From Vibrio orientalis CIP 102891 = ATCC 33934 (GTDB taxonomy: Bacteria > Pseudomonadota > Gammaproteobacteria > Enterobacterales > Vibrionaceae), in contig NZ_ACZV01000003.1 in assembly GCF_000176235.1 (NCBI RefSeq), forward strand, positions 186,001 to 250,000: a stretch of 64,000 nt of DNA, read 5' to 3'. Within the stretch, counting starts at the first letter, position 1, and each line of letters begins with the position of its first letter. A program made the position numbers and the translations under genes. Positions 1-8,588 of the stretch are shown piece after piece. The notes under the pieces were generated by a model that saw only the letters and a list, made by a program, of their open reading frames with translations, searched no databases and was not told the DNA's origin.

Positions 1-149
1 TTAACCGCCAGAATATAGCTCATCGCTAAAAAGGTAATAAAGCCAGCGTATAGCTCAGTACCTAGGGTTGTTTTGCGTTCAGTAATTTTAAATACAGAAT
101 CTAAAAGACCTGCTTGATTTTGCGCTTTTAGCGTTGAATCGAGACTCAC
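1..149 (-). CDS. NCS2-family purine (xanthine/guanine-type) permease, 5' part only
   Basis: Only the first 49 codons lie in the window; the gene runs off the left edge. Reading the minus strand from a GTG at 149 gives an N-terminus with the block KITERKTTLGTELYAGFITF followed by LAMSYILAV. This is the cytoplasmic start and first membrane helix typical of AzgA/NCS2 purine permeases, inner-membrane proton symporters for purine bases. An AGG lies 8 nt before the GTG. The leader carries a guanine-class purine riboswitch, which supports guanine, hypoxanthine or xanthine as substrate. The start codon choice is an inference; family assignment is fairly sure despite the short piece. Confidence 0.75.
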   Translation of the reverse strand, partial: MSLDSTLKAQNQAGLLDSVFKITERKTTLGTELYAGFITFLAMSYILAV

Positions 150-231
150 AGTGAAACCTATACAATTAAAATGGAAGGTAAATGAGATGAAATGCTGTAA
201 GCGGTGATATTTGGAGTCTCAGCACTTAAAA

Positions 232-296
232 ACTGTAGTCACTAAGATAGGCTCAGTGGTAGAGACATCTAGACCATCACTCTAGATATATACAGC
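232..296 (-). promoter_or_regulatory. Purine riboswitch aptamer (guanine class)
   Basis: Read on the minus strand, P1 is CTGTA/TACAG (295-291 with 237-233). J1/2 is TATATATC and P2 is a TCTAGA stem closing a 7-nt GTGATGG loop. J2/3 contains the conserved TGTCTCTACC, and P3 is CACTGA/TTAGTG with a CC-containing loop able to pair with the GG of L2. J3/1 reads GACTA; the C at the position equivalent to C74 predicts guanine/hypoxanthine rather than adenine binding (known xpt versus add rule). L3 deviates somewhat from the usual CCGTAAA. A 10-nt sequence at 190-199 is a perfect complement of 291-300 and would compete with P1, so it looks like the expression platform. Confidence 0.85.
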
Positions 297-342
297 ATTT
301 AATCGTTTGCGCGGATTGTAAGGAAGTAGAACAAAAACTCAA
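297..342 (-). promoter_or_regulatory. Promoter of the permease with PurR-like box
   Basis: On the minus strand, TTGAGT (342-337) and TACAAT (320-315) are separated by 16 bp, a good sigma-70 arrangement, placing the start of transcription near 308 just before the riboswitch. A sequence containing GCAAACGATT (within 312-297) overlaps the predicted start. It matches most of the PurR operator consensus but lacks the C of the second half-site. PurR repression from this place is an inference. Confidence 0.55.
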
Positions 343-506
343 CGATTATTTGAACAAATCCACAAAACAGTACTCGAGTTAGGTCAAATTTGCTGGCTTG
401 TGTGAACGACATCAAGCGACAATTTGACTAATAATCAGAGTTAATCAATCTTATTGTCCTAAATAGGCGATTTATGCTACTCTTCGCCTCCATTTTTCTG
501 GCCTAA

Positions 507-1226
<720 letters not shown>

Positions 1227-1250
1227 ATTAGTCGAATGGCAAACAGATCC

Positions 1251-1280
1251 TAGACACTAGGAACTGTCAGCCTGTATAAT
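1251..1280 (+). promoter_or_regulatory. Candidate promoter for rpoZ-spoT
   Basis: TAGACA (1251-1256) and a perfect TATAAT (1275-1280) are spaced by 18 bp in the gap between gmk and rpoZ, 43 bp before the rpoZ start. The -10 is perfect; the -35 and spacing are acceptable. This would let rpoZ-spoT be expressed apart from gmk. Confidence 0.5.
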
Positions 1281-1322
1281 TTCTCGTCATTCAAAATTTT
1301 AGTTAACTAATTTGGAGTTCTC

Positions 1323-1595
1323 ATGGCACGCGTAACTGTTCAAGACGCTGTTGAAAAAGTAGGCAACCGTTTCGACCTAGTTCTAATTGCGGCACGCCGC
1401 GCTCGTCAAATGCAAACTGGTGGCAAAGATTCACTAGTGCCAGAAGAGAATGATAAGCAAACGGTTATCGCTCTACGCGAGATCGAAGAAGGTCTTATCA
1501 CTAAAGAGATCCTTGATGCACGTGAGCGTCAAGAACAGCAAGAGCAAGAAGCCGCTGAACTAGCAGCTGTAAGCAGCATCGCTCACAGCCGTTAA
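1323..1595 (+). CDS. rpoZ: RNA polymerase omega subunit
   Basis: Small 90-residue subunit that helps fold and assemble the beta-prime subunit of RNA polymerase and forms part of a ppGpp binding site. The start [20 protein letters not shown] and the following arginine-rich helix ([12 protein letters not shown]) are the conserved core of the family. The length matches the enterobacterial protein of about 91 residues. The start ATG has a GGAG sequence 6 nt upstream. Its position directly before spoT is the conserved gammaproteobacterial arrangement. No anomalies. Confidence 0.97.
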   Translation: MARVTVQDAVEKVGNRFDLVLIAARRARQMQTGGKDSLVPEENDKQTVIALREIEEGLITKEILDARERQEQQEQEAAELAAVSSIAHSR

Positions 1596-1634
1596 TTAGC
1601 CCTCTCTTTTACAACTATCTTCCGGGCCTAAAGT

Positions 1635-3761
1635 TTGTATCTATTCGATAGCCTTAAAGACGTTGCCCAAGAATACCTAACAGAGCCTCAAATTGAGGCT
1701 CTGCGTCAATCTTATGTGGTAGCGAAAGACGCCCATGAAGGGCAAACCCGCTCTAGCGGCGAACCTTATATCATCCACCCTGTTGCTGTAGCTCGCATCT
1801 TGGCCGAAATGCGCCTAGATATTGAGACGCTACAAGCAGCCCTTCTGCATGACGTCATAGAAGACACTGAAGTGACCAAAGAAGAGCTCGAAGCTCAATT
1901 TGGTAATACGGTTGCAGAACTTGTGGATGGCGTTTCTAAGCTTGATAAGCTTAAGTTTCGTGATCGCAAGGAAGCTCAGGCAGAAAACTTCCGTAAGATG
2001 GTTCTTGCCATGGTGCAAGACATCCGCGTTATTCTAATCAAACTCGCAGACCGTACTCACAATATGCGCACTTTGGGTGCTCTACGCCCAGATAAAAAGC
2101 GCCGTATTGCTCGCGAGACATTAGAAATCTACTCTCCATTGGCTCACCGCCTTGGTATCCACAACATCAAAACTGAACTTGAAGAGCTTGGTTTTGAAGC
2201 GCTCTACCCGAACCGTTATCGTGTTCTTAAAGAGGTAGTGAGAGCTGCGCGTGGTAACCGTAAAGAGATGATTCAACGCATTCATGATGAGATAGAAGGT
2301 CGACTTGAAGAAGTCGGCTTAAAAGCTCGCGTATTTGGTCGAGAAAAAAACCTGTTCTCCATCTACAACAAGATGAAGACCAAAGAGCAGCGTTTCCATA
2401 CCATCATGGATATCTACGCTTTCCGTGTCGTGGTTGATGATGCTGACACCTGTTACCGAGTACTTGGTCAAGTTCATAGCTTGTACAAGCCGCGTCCAGG
2501 CCGCATGAAAGACTACATTGCGGTACCAAAAGCGAACGGCTATCAATCTATTCACACTTCAATGGTCGGCCCTCATGGTGTCCCTGTTGAAGTTCAGATC
2601 CGTACAGAAGATATGGATCAAATGGCAGACAAAGGTGTCGCGGCTCACTGGTCGTATAAAGGCACTGGCGAGCGTACCGGCACCACCGCTCAGGTGAAAG
2701 CCCAGCGCTGGATGCAAAGCCTACTAGAGCTGCAACAAAGCGCGGGTAACTCATTTGAGTTTATCGAGAACGTTAAATCGGATCTGTTCCCAGATGAGAT
2801 TTACGTCTTCACGCCAAAAGGCCGCATTGTTGAACTACCTGTCGGTGCAACCGCGGTCGACTTTGCTTACGCAGTACATACCGATGTCGGTAATACCTGT
2901 GTGGGTGCACGTGTTGATCGCAACCCATACCCGCTAAGTAAATCACTTAAGAACGGCCAAACTATTGAGATCATCAGCGCGCCGGGTGCACGCCCGAATG
3001 CAGCATGGCTCAACTATGTAGTGACTTCACGCGCGCGCACTAAGATCCGTCAGGTTCTGAAAACCATGCGCCGCGAAGAGTCAATTACTCTAGGCCGCCG
3101 CCTGCTCAATCATGCACTGGGTGAGCTATCACTTTCTGACATCAGTGAAGAAAACATCAATCATGTATTGAGCGATCTTAAGATTGATTCGATTGATGAC
3201 CTACTGGCTGATATCGGCCTAGGCGAACTAATGAGTATCGTCATTGCTCGTCGCCTATTAGGTGATGCGGATGAGTTAACCGAAGTGGAAGGCTCAAGCG
3301 ACACCGATAGCAACAAGAAGAAACTGCCTATCCGTGGCGCGGAAGGTATCTTGCTGACGTTTGCGAACTGTTGTCACCCGATTCCAGACGATCACATTAT
3401 TGCTCACGTATCACCAGGCCGCGGCTTAGTGGTTCACCGCGAGATGTGTCCGAACGTACGTGGTTACCAAAAAGAGCCAGATAAGTACATGGCGGTTGAG
3501 TGGTCGGAAGATTACGATAAAGAGTTCATTACTGAAGTGACCGTTGACGTGCAAAACCGTCAAGGTGCACTGGCAGAACTGACCAACGTCATCTCTAAGA
3601 CTGGCTCAAACATCCACGGCCTTTCTACCGAAGAACGTGATGGTCGCCTATACACAGTCACTGTACTGCTAACGACCAAAGATCGCGTTCACCTTGCGGG
3701 CATTATGCGTAAGATTAAAGCGATGCCACATACGCTCAAAGTACGCCGTCGTAAGAACTAA
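1635..3761 (+). CDS. spoT: Bifunctional (p)ppGpp synthetase/hydrolase SpoT
   Basis: Makes and mainly degrades the stringent-response alarmone (p)ppGpp. The 708-residue protein has the hydrolase HD domain (HD at about 72-73 in LLHDVIEDT), then the RelA/SpoT synthetase-like domain (about 230-350, with YKPRPGRMKDYIA). A TGS domain follows (about 385-450, DEIYVFTPKGRIVELP) and then a C-terminal ACT domain (about 635-705). The start codon is TTG at 1635, giving MYLFDSLK, which lines up with E. coli SpoT MYLFESLN. I recall that E. coli spoT also starts with TTG, which would make the rare start a conserved trait rather than an error. It lies 39 bp after rpoZ. A terminator-like hairpin follows. Confidence 0.97.
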   Translation: MYLFDSLKDVAQEYLTEPQIEALRQSYVVAKDAHEGQTRSSGEPYIIHPVAVARILAEMRLDIETLQAALLHDVIEDTEVTKEELEAQFGNTVAELVDGVSKLDKLKFRDRKEAQAENFRKMVLAMVQDIRVILIKLADRTHNMRTLGALRPDKKRRIARETLEIYSPLAHRLGIHNIKTELEELGFEALYPNRYRVLKEVVRAARGNRKEMIQRIHDEIEGRLEEVGLKARVFGREKNLFSIYNKMKTKEQRFHTIMDIYAFRVVVDDADTCYRVLGQVHSLYKPRPGRMKDYIAVPKANGYQSIHTSMVGPHGVPVEVQIRTEDMDQMADKGVAAHWSYKGTGERTGTTAQVKAQRWMQSLLELQQSAGNSFEFIENVKSDLFPDEIYVFTPKGRIVELPVGATAVDFAYAVHTDVGNTCVGARVDRNPYPLSKSLKNGQTIEIISAPGARPNAAWLNYVVTSRARTKIRQVLKTMRREESITLGRRLLNHALGELSLSDISEENINHVLSDLKIDSIDDLLADIGLGELMSIVIARRLLGDADELTEVEGSSDTDSNKKKLPIRGAEGILLTFANCCHPIPDDHIIAHVSPGRGLVVHREMCPNVRGYQKEPDKYMAVEWSEDYDKEFITEVTVDVQNRQGALAELTNVISKTGSNIHGLSTEERDGRLYTVTVLLTTKDRVHLAGIMRKIKAMPHTLKVRRRKN

Positions 3762-3781
3762 TCGACTAATCAGTTGAAACT

Positions 3782-3818
3782 AAATGTCCTTGAAGCCTCA
3801 GGTTTCAGGGACATTTTT
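3782..3818 (+). terminator. Hairpin between spoT and trmH
   Basis: AAATGTCC and GGACATTT arms enclose a second pairing (TGAAGCC/GGTTTCA) and end in a T run. It lies 20 bp after the spoT stop and only 18 bp before trmH, so it may attenuate rather than fully end transcription. Confidence 0.7.
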
Positions 3819-3835
3819 GTAAGTAAGAAAGAGTT

Positions 3836-4519
3836 ATGAATTTAGAACGTTACAACCGAATCCAACAAGTCCTTAAAGCTCGCCAAGCCGATTTAACGCT
3901 TTGTCTTGAAGAGGTTCACAAGCCAAACAACGTTTCCGCTGTGATTCGTACCGCTGACGCAACCGGTATCCACAAGGTTCATGCGGTATGGCCACACGAG
4001 ATGCGTACCCTAAGCCACACTTCGGCAGGCGCACGTAACTGGGTTGATGTAGAAACGCATGACAACATTGAAGACGCGATAGCGGAGCTCAAAGCCCAAG
4101 GTATGCAGGTTCTCGTGACCAACCTTTCAGATACCGCAGTCGATTTTCGTGAAATTGATTACACCAAACCAACCGCAATCATTTTAGGTAGTGAAAAGGT
4201 TGGGGCTTCTGAAAAAGCCAAGCAACTTGCCGATCAGGACATCATCGTGCCTATGGTGGGTATGGTTCAGTCACTCAATGTTTCGGTAGCCAGTGCCGTC
4301 ATTCTGTATGAAGCGCAACGTCAACGTGAAGCCGCTGGTATGTACGATAACGAAGTGAGCTCAGTACCAGAAGAAACCATTCACCGCCTACTATTTGAAC
4401 GTGGCCACCCCGTGCTCGCTAAAGTAGCTAAGCGCAAAAGCCTCGCTTACCCACCACTTGATGACCAAGGCCAGATCGTTGCAGACGACGCTTGGTGGGC
4501 CGAGATGCAGAAGAAATAG
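3836..4519 (+). CDS. trmH: tRNA (guanosine(18)-2'-O)-methyltransferase
   Basis: SPOUT-class enzyme that methylates the ribose of G18 in the D-loop of tRNAs using S-adenosylmethionine. The 227-residue protein shows the three SpoU motifs: N-terminal NNVSAVIRTADATGI, central IILGSEKVGAS, and VPMVGMVQSLNVSVASAVILYE, which forms the trefoil-knot cofactor site. Length matches E. coli TrmH (229). Its place between spoT and recG is the classical spoU location, from which the old name came. The ATG follows AAGAGTT with a weak ribosome site. Downstream lies copy A of the palindromic repeat. Confidence 0.95.
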   Translation: MNLERYNRIQQVLKARQADLTLCLEEVHKPNNVSAVIRTADATGIHKVHAVWPHEMRTLSHTSAGARNWVDVETHDNIEDAIAELKAQGMQVLVTNLSDTAVDFREIDYTKPTAIILGSEKVGASEKAKQLADQDIIVPMVGMVQSLNVSVASAVILYEAQRQREAAGMYDNEVSSVPEETIHRLLFERGHPVLAKVAKRKSLAYPPLDDQGQIVADDAWWAEMQKK

Positions 4520-4533
4520 TCTTTTCTATCGTC

Positions 4534-4637
4534 CGTCATCCTCAAGAGTGAGGGACGAACGAGTTGGGGATCTCTTCTTGTTAGTCAATGATTTGAGAGA
4601 TTCCCTACTCCTTCCTTCGTCAGTCTATGGAATGACA
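4534..4637 (+). repeat. Palindromic interspersed repeat, copy A
   Basis: A ~104-bp element starting CGTCATCCTC and ending GGAATGACA, so its two ends are inverted (TGTCAT.CC against GG.ATGACA). It is closely similar to copy B (6850-6954) and to the left part of copy C (6965-). It lies just after trmH and contains no believable gene. See findings. Confidence 0.8.
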
Positions 4638-4762
4638 GATTTTCACTTCTCCCATATGAAATATACCTAAACAGCCTAGATCCCCCTCAATTTATCCTGT
4701 ACAAAAACACAGCCCGATGGTTAACTATTACTAACTTATAGAATGACTTATCGAGCTTTTTT

Positions 4763-6841
4763 ATGTCCCAACTACTCTCTGCTATTCCTTTAACGTCGTT
4801 GACCGGCGTCGGTGCCAAAGTGGCCGAGAAACTAGCGAAAGTTGGGCTTGTTACTGCTCAAGACCTCCTTTTTCATCTGCCTCTTCGCTACGAAGATCGC
4901 ACTCGCGTCTATCCAATCGCCAAATTGCATGCAGGCCTATGGGCAGCGGTGCAAGGCAAGGTGATGAGTGTTGATACCCTATTTGGCAAACGTAAAATGC
5001 TGGCGGTGAAAATCAGCGATGGCAACGGCACCATCACGCTGCGTTTTTTCAACTTCACCGCGGGGATGAAAAACAACTTCACGGAAGGCAAAACCGTACA
5101 TGCCTATGGTGAGATTAAGCGTGGTGGCTACGGCTTAGAAATCGTCCATCCAGATTACAAGTTTTATGCGTCAAACCAGCCAGCTGATATCGAACAGACC
5201 TTAACCCCAGTTTATCCAACCACAGATGGCTTGCGTCAGATAACACTGCGCAACCTGACTGACCAAGCTCTTGAGCTACTCGATAAAACCGCAGTACAAG
5301 AACTACTACCCAATGGGTTGTATGATCAGCAAACGACGCTTGCCCAAGCGCTGCATACCATTCATAGACCCCCGCCAAACATCGACTTAGAACAGTTTGA
5401 TGAAGGCAAACACCCTGCGCAAATTCGCCTGATTATGGAAGAGTTACTCGCGCAGAATCTATCGATGCTTTCTGTACGCAGCAAAGGCCAGCAAGATACC
5501 GCGCTGCCATTAACGCCAAAGGACACCCTAAAACAGCAGCTACTCGAACAGTTACCTTTCTCTCCCACCAATGCCCAAGCCCGGGTGGTACAAGAGATCG
5601 AGCAAGACTTAGAAAAGCCTCACCCTATGATGCGTTTAGTTCAAGGCGATGTCGGCTCGGGCAAAACCTTAGTTGCGGCTTTAGCCGCGCTGCGTGCACT
5701 CGAACATGGCTACCAAGTCGCCTTGATGGCACCAACAGAACTGCTAGCAGAGCAGCACGCAATCAACTTTGCTCACTGGCTAGAGCCAATGGGTATCAAA
5801 GTCGGCTGGTTAGCGGGCAAGCTCAAAGGCAAAGCAAAAGAAACTGAGTTGGCTAAGATTGCCAGTGGTGAAGCACAAATGGTGGTCGGTACCCACGCCC
5901 TGTTCCAAGAGCATGTAGAGTTCCACCACTTAGCATTAGTGATTATTGATGAGCAGCACCGCTTTGGTGTCCACCAGCGCTTAGAGCTACGTGAGAAAGG
6001 TGAAAAGCAAGGTGCTTACCCTCATCAACTAATCATGACAGCGACACCGATTCCGCGCACTCTGGCGATGACCGCCTATGCCGATCTTGAAACTTCAGTG
6101 ATTGATGAGCTACCACCGGGGCGAACGCCGATTCAAACCGTCGCCATACCAGATACCAAGCGCGAGGATATTGTTGAGCGAGTACGTAACGCTTGCCTCA
6201 ACGAGGGTAAACAAGCCTACTGGGTGTGTACCTTAATTGATGAGTCTGAAGTACTCGAAGCGCAAGCTGCTGCCGATACTGCTGAAGAGCTACAACGCAA
6301 ACTACCAGATGTGAAAATCGGTTTAGTTCATGGCCGAATGAAGCCTGCCGAGAAGCAAGCTGTGATGCAGGACTTCAAAGACAACAAGCTGCACCTACTG
6401 GTTGCGACAACCGTGATTGAAGTTGGTGTGGACGTGCCAAACTCAAGCTTAATGATTATTGAAAACCCAGAACGCCTAGGTTTGGCTCAATTGCACCAGC
6501 TACGTGGCCGCGTTGGCCGAGGCAGCGTCGCCAGTCACTGTGTGTTGCTCTATCACTCACCGCTATCTAAAACCGCGCAAAAACGTTTAGGTGTACTGCG
6601 TGAAAGTAATGATGGCTTTGTGATTGCTCAGCGTGATTTAGAAATCCGTGGCCCAGGTGAACTACTCGGGACAAAACAAACGGGCATGGCCGATTTTAAG
6701 ATTGCCGACTTAGTGCGAGATCAACGCTTAATCCCGGAAGTTCAGCGCATCGCTCGCCATATTCATGACAACTATCCAGATAATGCTGTCGCAATTATTG
6801 ATCGATGGCTTGGGGATAGGGATGTCTATTCGAAGGCTTAA
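4763..6841 (+). CDS. recG: ATP-dependent DNA helicase RecG
   Basis: Branch-migration helicase that reverses stalled forks and processes recombination and R-loop intermediates. The 692-residue protein has the N-terminal wedge/OB-fold region (LTSLTGVGAKVAEKLAKVGL at about 10-30, LPLRYEDRT). The SF2 motor follows, with Walker A GDVGSGKT near residue 295 and DEQH box IIDEQHRFG near 394. Further motifs are TATPIPRT, the C-terminal helicase domain with QLRGRVGRG, and the TRG-type end (ELLGTKQTGMADFKIADL). Length matches E. coli RecG (693). The ATG at 4763 gives the family N-terminus. Copies B and C of the repeat follow the stop codon. Confidence 0.97.
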   Translation: MSQLLSAIPLTSLTGVGAKVAEKLAKVGLVTAQDLLFHLPLRYEDRTRVYPIAKLHAGLWAAVQGKVMSVDTLFGKRKMLAVKISDGNGTITLRFFNFTAGMKNNFTEGKTVHAYGEIKRGGYGLEIVHPDYKFYASNQPADIEQTLTPVYPTTDGLRQITLRNLTDQALELLDKTAVQELLPNGLYDQQTTLAQALHTIHRPPPNIDLEQFDEGKHPAQIRLIMEELLAQNLSMLSVRSKGQQDTALPLTPKDTLKQQLLEQLPFSPTNAQARVVQEIEQDLEKPHPMMRLVQGDVGSGKTLVAALAALRALEHGYQVALMAPTELLAEQHAINFAHWLEPMGIKVGWLAGKLKGKAKETELAKIASGEAQMVVGTHALFQEHVEFHHLALVIIDEQHRFGVHQRLELREKGEKQGAYPHQLIMTATPIPRTLAMTAYADLETSVIDELPPGRTPIQTVAIPDTKREDIVERVRNACLNEGKQAYWVCTLIDESEVLEAQAAADTAEELQRKLPDVKIGLVHGRMKPAEKQAVMQDFKDNKLHLLVATTVIEVGVDVPNSSLMIIENPERLGLAQLHQLRGRVGRGSVASHCVLLYHSPLSKTAQKRLGVLRESNDGFVIAQRDLEIRGPGELLGTKQTGMADFKIADLVRDQRLIPEVQRIARHIHDNYPDNAVAIIDRWLGDRDVYSKA

Positions 6842-6849
6842 ACAATGAC

Positions 6850-6954
6850 TGTCATCCTCGAGAACGAGGGACGAGCGAGTTGGGGAGCTCTTAAAGCAAG
6901 CAAACAACTGACAAAGATGCCCTACTCACTCTTTCGTCGTTCTATGGAATGACA
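6850..6954 (+). repeat. Palindromic interspersed repeat, copy B
   Basis: A complete 105-bp copy from TGTCATCC to GGAATGACA. Its left arm (CTCGAGAACGAGGGACGAGC and on to GAGTTGGGGAGCTC) resembles the reverse complement of its right arm (CATAGAACGACGAAAGAGTG, then AGTAGGGCATCT). The whole unit is therefore an imperfect palindrome able to fold as one long hairpin. Same orientation as copies A and C. Confidence 0.85.
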
Positions 6955-6964
6955 TATTTAACCA

Positions 6965-7045
6965 CGTCATCCTCAAGAGTGAGGAACGAACGAGTTGGGG
7001 ATCTCATAAAGCAAGTAGAGAGCTTATATCGATTCTCTAGTCCTT
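6965..7045 (+). repeat. Palindromic interspersed repeat, copy C (truncated, runs into cysQ end)
   Basis: Begins CGTCATCCTCAAGAGTGAGG 10 bp after copy B and follows the same left arm through GAGTTGGGGATCTC. It then diverges and regains similarity at GATTCTCTAGTCCTT (copy A has GATTCCCTACTCCTT, 13 of 15 identical). That stretch contains the cysQ stop codon. The right terminal GGAATGACA is missing. Confidence 0.65.
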
Positions 7046-7864
7046 AACTTGCAGAATCTCATCCCACGGCAAGTTCTCATCACCTAATACAATAAAGTTC
7101 GGGTTTTCCAACGTATCGCGCTCATTATAAGAAAGCGGTTCTAGCTGAGTACTTAAAATACGACCGCCCGCCTCTTCAACAATACATTGCGTCGCAGCAG
7201 TATCCCATTCACCCGTTGGTCCTAGACGTAAGTAACAATCGACCGCTCCTTCGGCAACCAAACACGCTTTTAGTGCCGCAGAACCAAGTGGCACTAAGTC
7301 GTAATTCCACGCGCTGCTCATACGGCCGGTAATACGGTTGATATCCTGGCGACGGCTAATCGCCATCGCTATCGGGCTTTTAGGGCCATCATGCTGATGG
7401 GTTTTGATACGAACACTTTCGCTTAAGTCTGGAATCTTCCAAGCACCTTTGCCGTGATAGGCATAATAGGTCACCCCAGAGACAGGGCCATACACTACCC
7501 CCATCACTGGCTTATTATTCTCGATCAAAGCAATAATGGTGGCAAAATCGCCACTGCGAGCAATAAACTCTTGGGTTCCATCAAGGGGATCGACTAACCA
7601 GTAGCGATCCCACTGCGAACGCTTATCTAAACTAATATCAGCCGCTTCTTCCGACAGCACTGGAATATCAGGTGTCAGATCCGATAGCTTTTCAATGATC
7701 AGTTTGTGAGCAGCAATATCGGCACTGGTGACCGGGGTTTCATCACTTTTGGTAAACTCTTCGTACTCTTTTTTCTCGTAAATATCGAGAATAAGCTGTC
7801 CGGCGCTGCGAGCAATTTCAATCACGGACGGTAAATGGTGAGACAAGTCTTCTGTTATTGGCAT
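7037..7864 (-). CDS. cysQ: 3'(2'),5'-bisphosphate nucleotidase CysQ
   Basis: Removes the 3' phosphate of PAP (from sulfate assimilation and ACP maturation), preventing build-up of this toxic nucleotide. The 275-residue protein is a lithium-sensitive inositol-monophosphatase-fold enzyme. It has the metal site VLSEEAAD near residue 70, the signature WLVDPLDGTQEFI near residue 90, and the C-terminal GEWDTAATQCIVEEAGG. E. coli CysQ is 246 residues, so this one is somewhat long. Its last few codons and stop fall in a segment that resembles the palindromic repeat. It is transcribed towards recG, with nudE directly upstream (57 bp), probably as one unit. Confidence 0.95.
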   Translation of the reverse strand: MPITEDLSHHLPSVIEIARSAGQLILDIYEKKEYEEFTKSDETPVTSADIAAHKLIIEKLSDLTPDIPVLSEEAADISLDKRSQWDRYWLVDPLDGTQEFIARSGDFATIIALIENNKPVMGVVYGPVSGVTYYAYHGKGAWKIPDLSESVRIKTHQHDGPKSPIAMAISRRQDINRITGRMSSAWNYDLVPLGSAALKACLVAEGAVDCYLRLGPTGEWDTAATQCIVEEAGGRILSTQLEPLSYNERDTLENPNFIVLGDENLPWDEILQVKD

Positions 7865-7921
7865 AAAAATTCCTTTGCGCTCTCGCTTAAACTCCTTTGC
7901 TCAAGGCAAGGCCGATAATTA

Positions 7922-8467
7922 TTATTTTAAAATGCGTAGAGCGAGTAATAGCGCGGTAATACTGCGCGCTTCACTAAAATCGAGGTGCGTCAGCAGTTCT
8001 TCAGCTTGCGCCAACGGCCAACGAACCACATCTAATGGTTCAGGTTCATCACCTTCTAGTTTTTCTGAGTATAGATCTTCGGCGATGAATAGGGTCATTT
8101 TACTCGAGAAATAAGAAGGCGCTAAAACCACTTCTTTTAGCGGCGTTAGCTTATTCGAACCTTGACCTATTTCTTCTTTCAACTCTCGTACTGCAGCCTG
8201 CTCTGGCGTCTCACCCGGGTCAATTAGCCCTTTAGGAAAACCTAACTCATAGCGCTCTGTGCCCGCTGCGTATTCACGGACTAACAGAATATCGCCTTGA
8301 GCTGTGATCGGTACCATCATCACCGCGTTACGGCCACTTGGCTTCATGCGCTCATAGGTCCGTTCCTCACCATTACTAAAACGCAGATCCAGCGCTTCAA
8401 TCGCGAACAGTCGTGATTGTGCAACTGTTTGTTTATCTAGAATTTCTGGTGGAGTACGTTTAGCCAC
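7922..8467 (-). CDS. nudE: ADP compounds hydrolase NudE (Nudix)
   Basis: Nudix hydrolase acting on ADP-ribose, Ap3A, NADH and related compounds, releasing AMP. The 181-residue protein carries a complete Nudix box, GLIDPGETPEQAAVRELKEEIG, near residues 98-119, with the REL.EE metal ligands intact. Length fits E. coli NudE (186). The N-terminus (AKRTPPEIL, then RLFAIEALDLRFSNG) also agrees with that family. It lies between nfuA and cysQ on the same strand. The nudE-cysQ pairing is also known in E. coli, where both act on nucleotide by-products. Confidence 0.93.
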   Translation of the reverse strand: MAKRTPPEILDKQTVAQSRLFAIEALDLRFSNGEERTYERMKPSGRNAVMMVPITAQGDILLVREYAAGTERYELGFPKGLIDPGETPEQAAVRELKEEIGQGSNKLTPLKEVVLAPSYFSSKMTLFIAEDLYSEKLEGDEPEPLDVVRWPLAQAEELLTHLDFSEARSITALLLALRILK

Positions 8468-8530
8468 GAGCCTGCTCCTTTACGAAGGTTGAAGTTCCTA
8501 ATATATGAGAAATTTTATAAGTTTGAAAAC

Positions 8531-8559
8531 AAAAAAGGGCCGGCATCGCTGCCAACCCT
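8531..8559 (-). terminator. Terminator after nfuA
   Basis: On the minus strand AGGGTTGGCA and TGCCGGCCCT pair around a GCGA loop (two G-T pairs) and are followed by six T. It lies 30 bp after the nfuA stop and separates nfuA from nudE. Confidence 0.85.
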
Positions 8560-8588
8560 CTCGATTTTATTCAATTTAGAGCAATGTC

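Noticed and set aside
4458-4670. 70-codon open frame after trmH
   Set aside because: It is made largely of repeat copy A and has no ribosome site.
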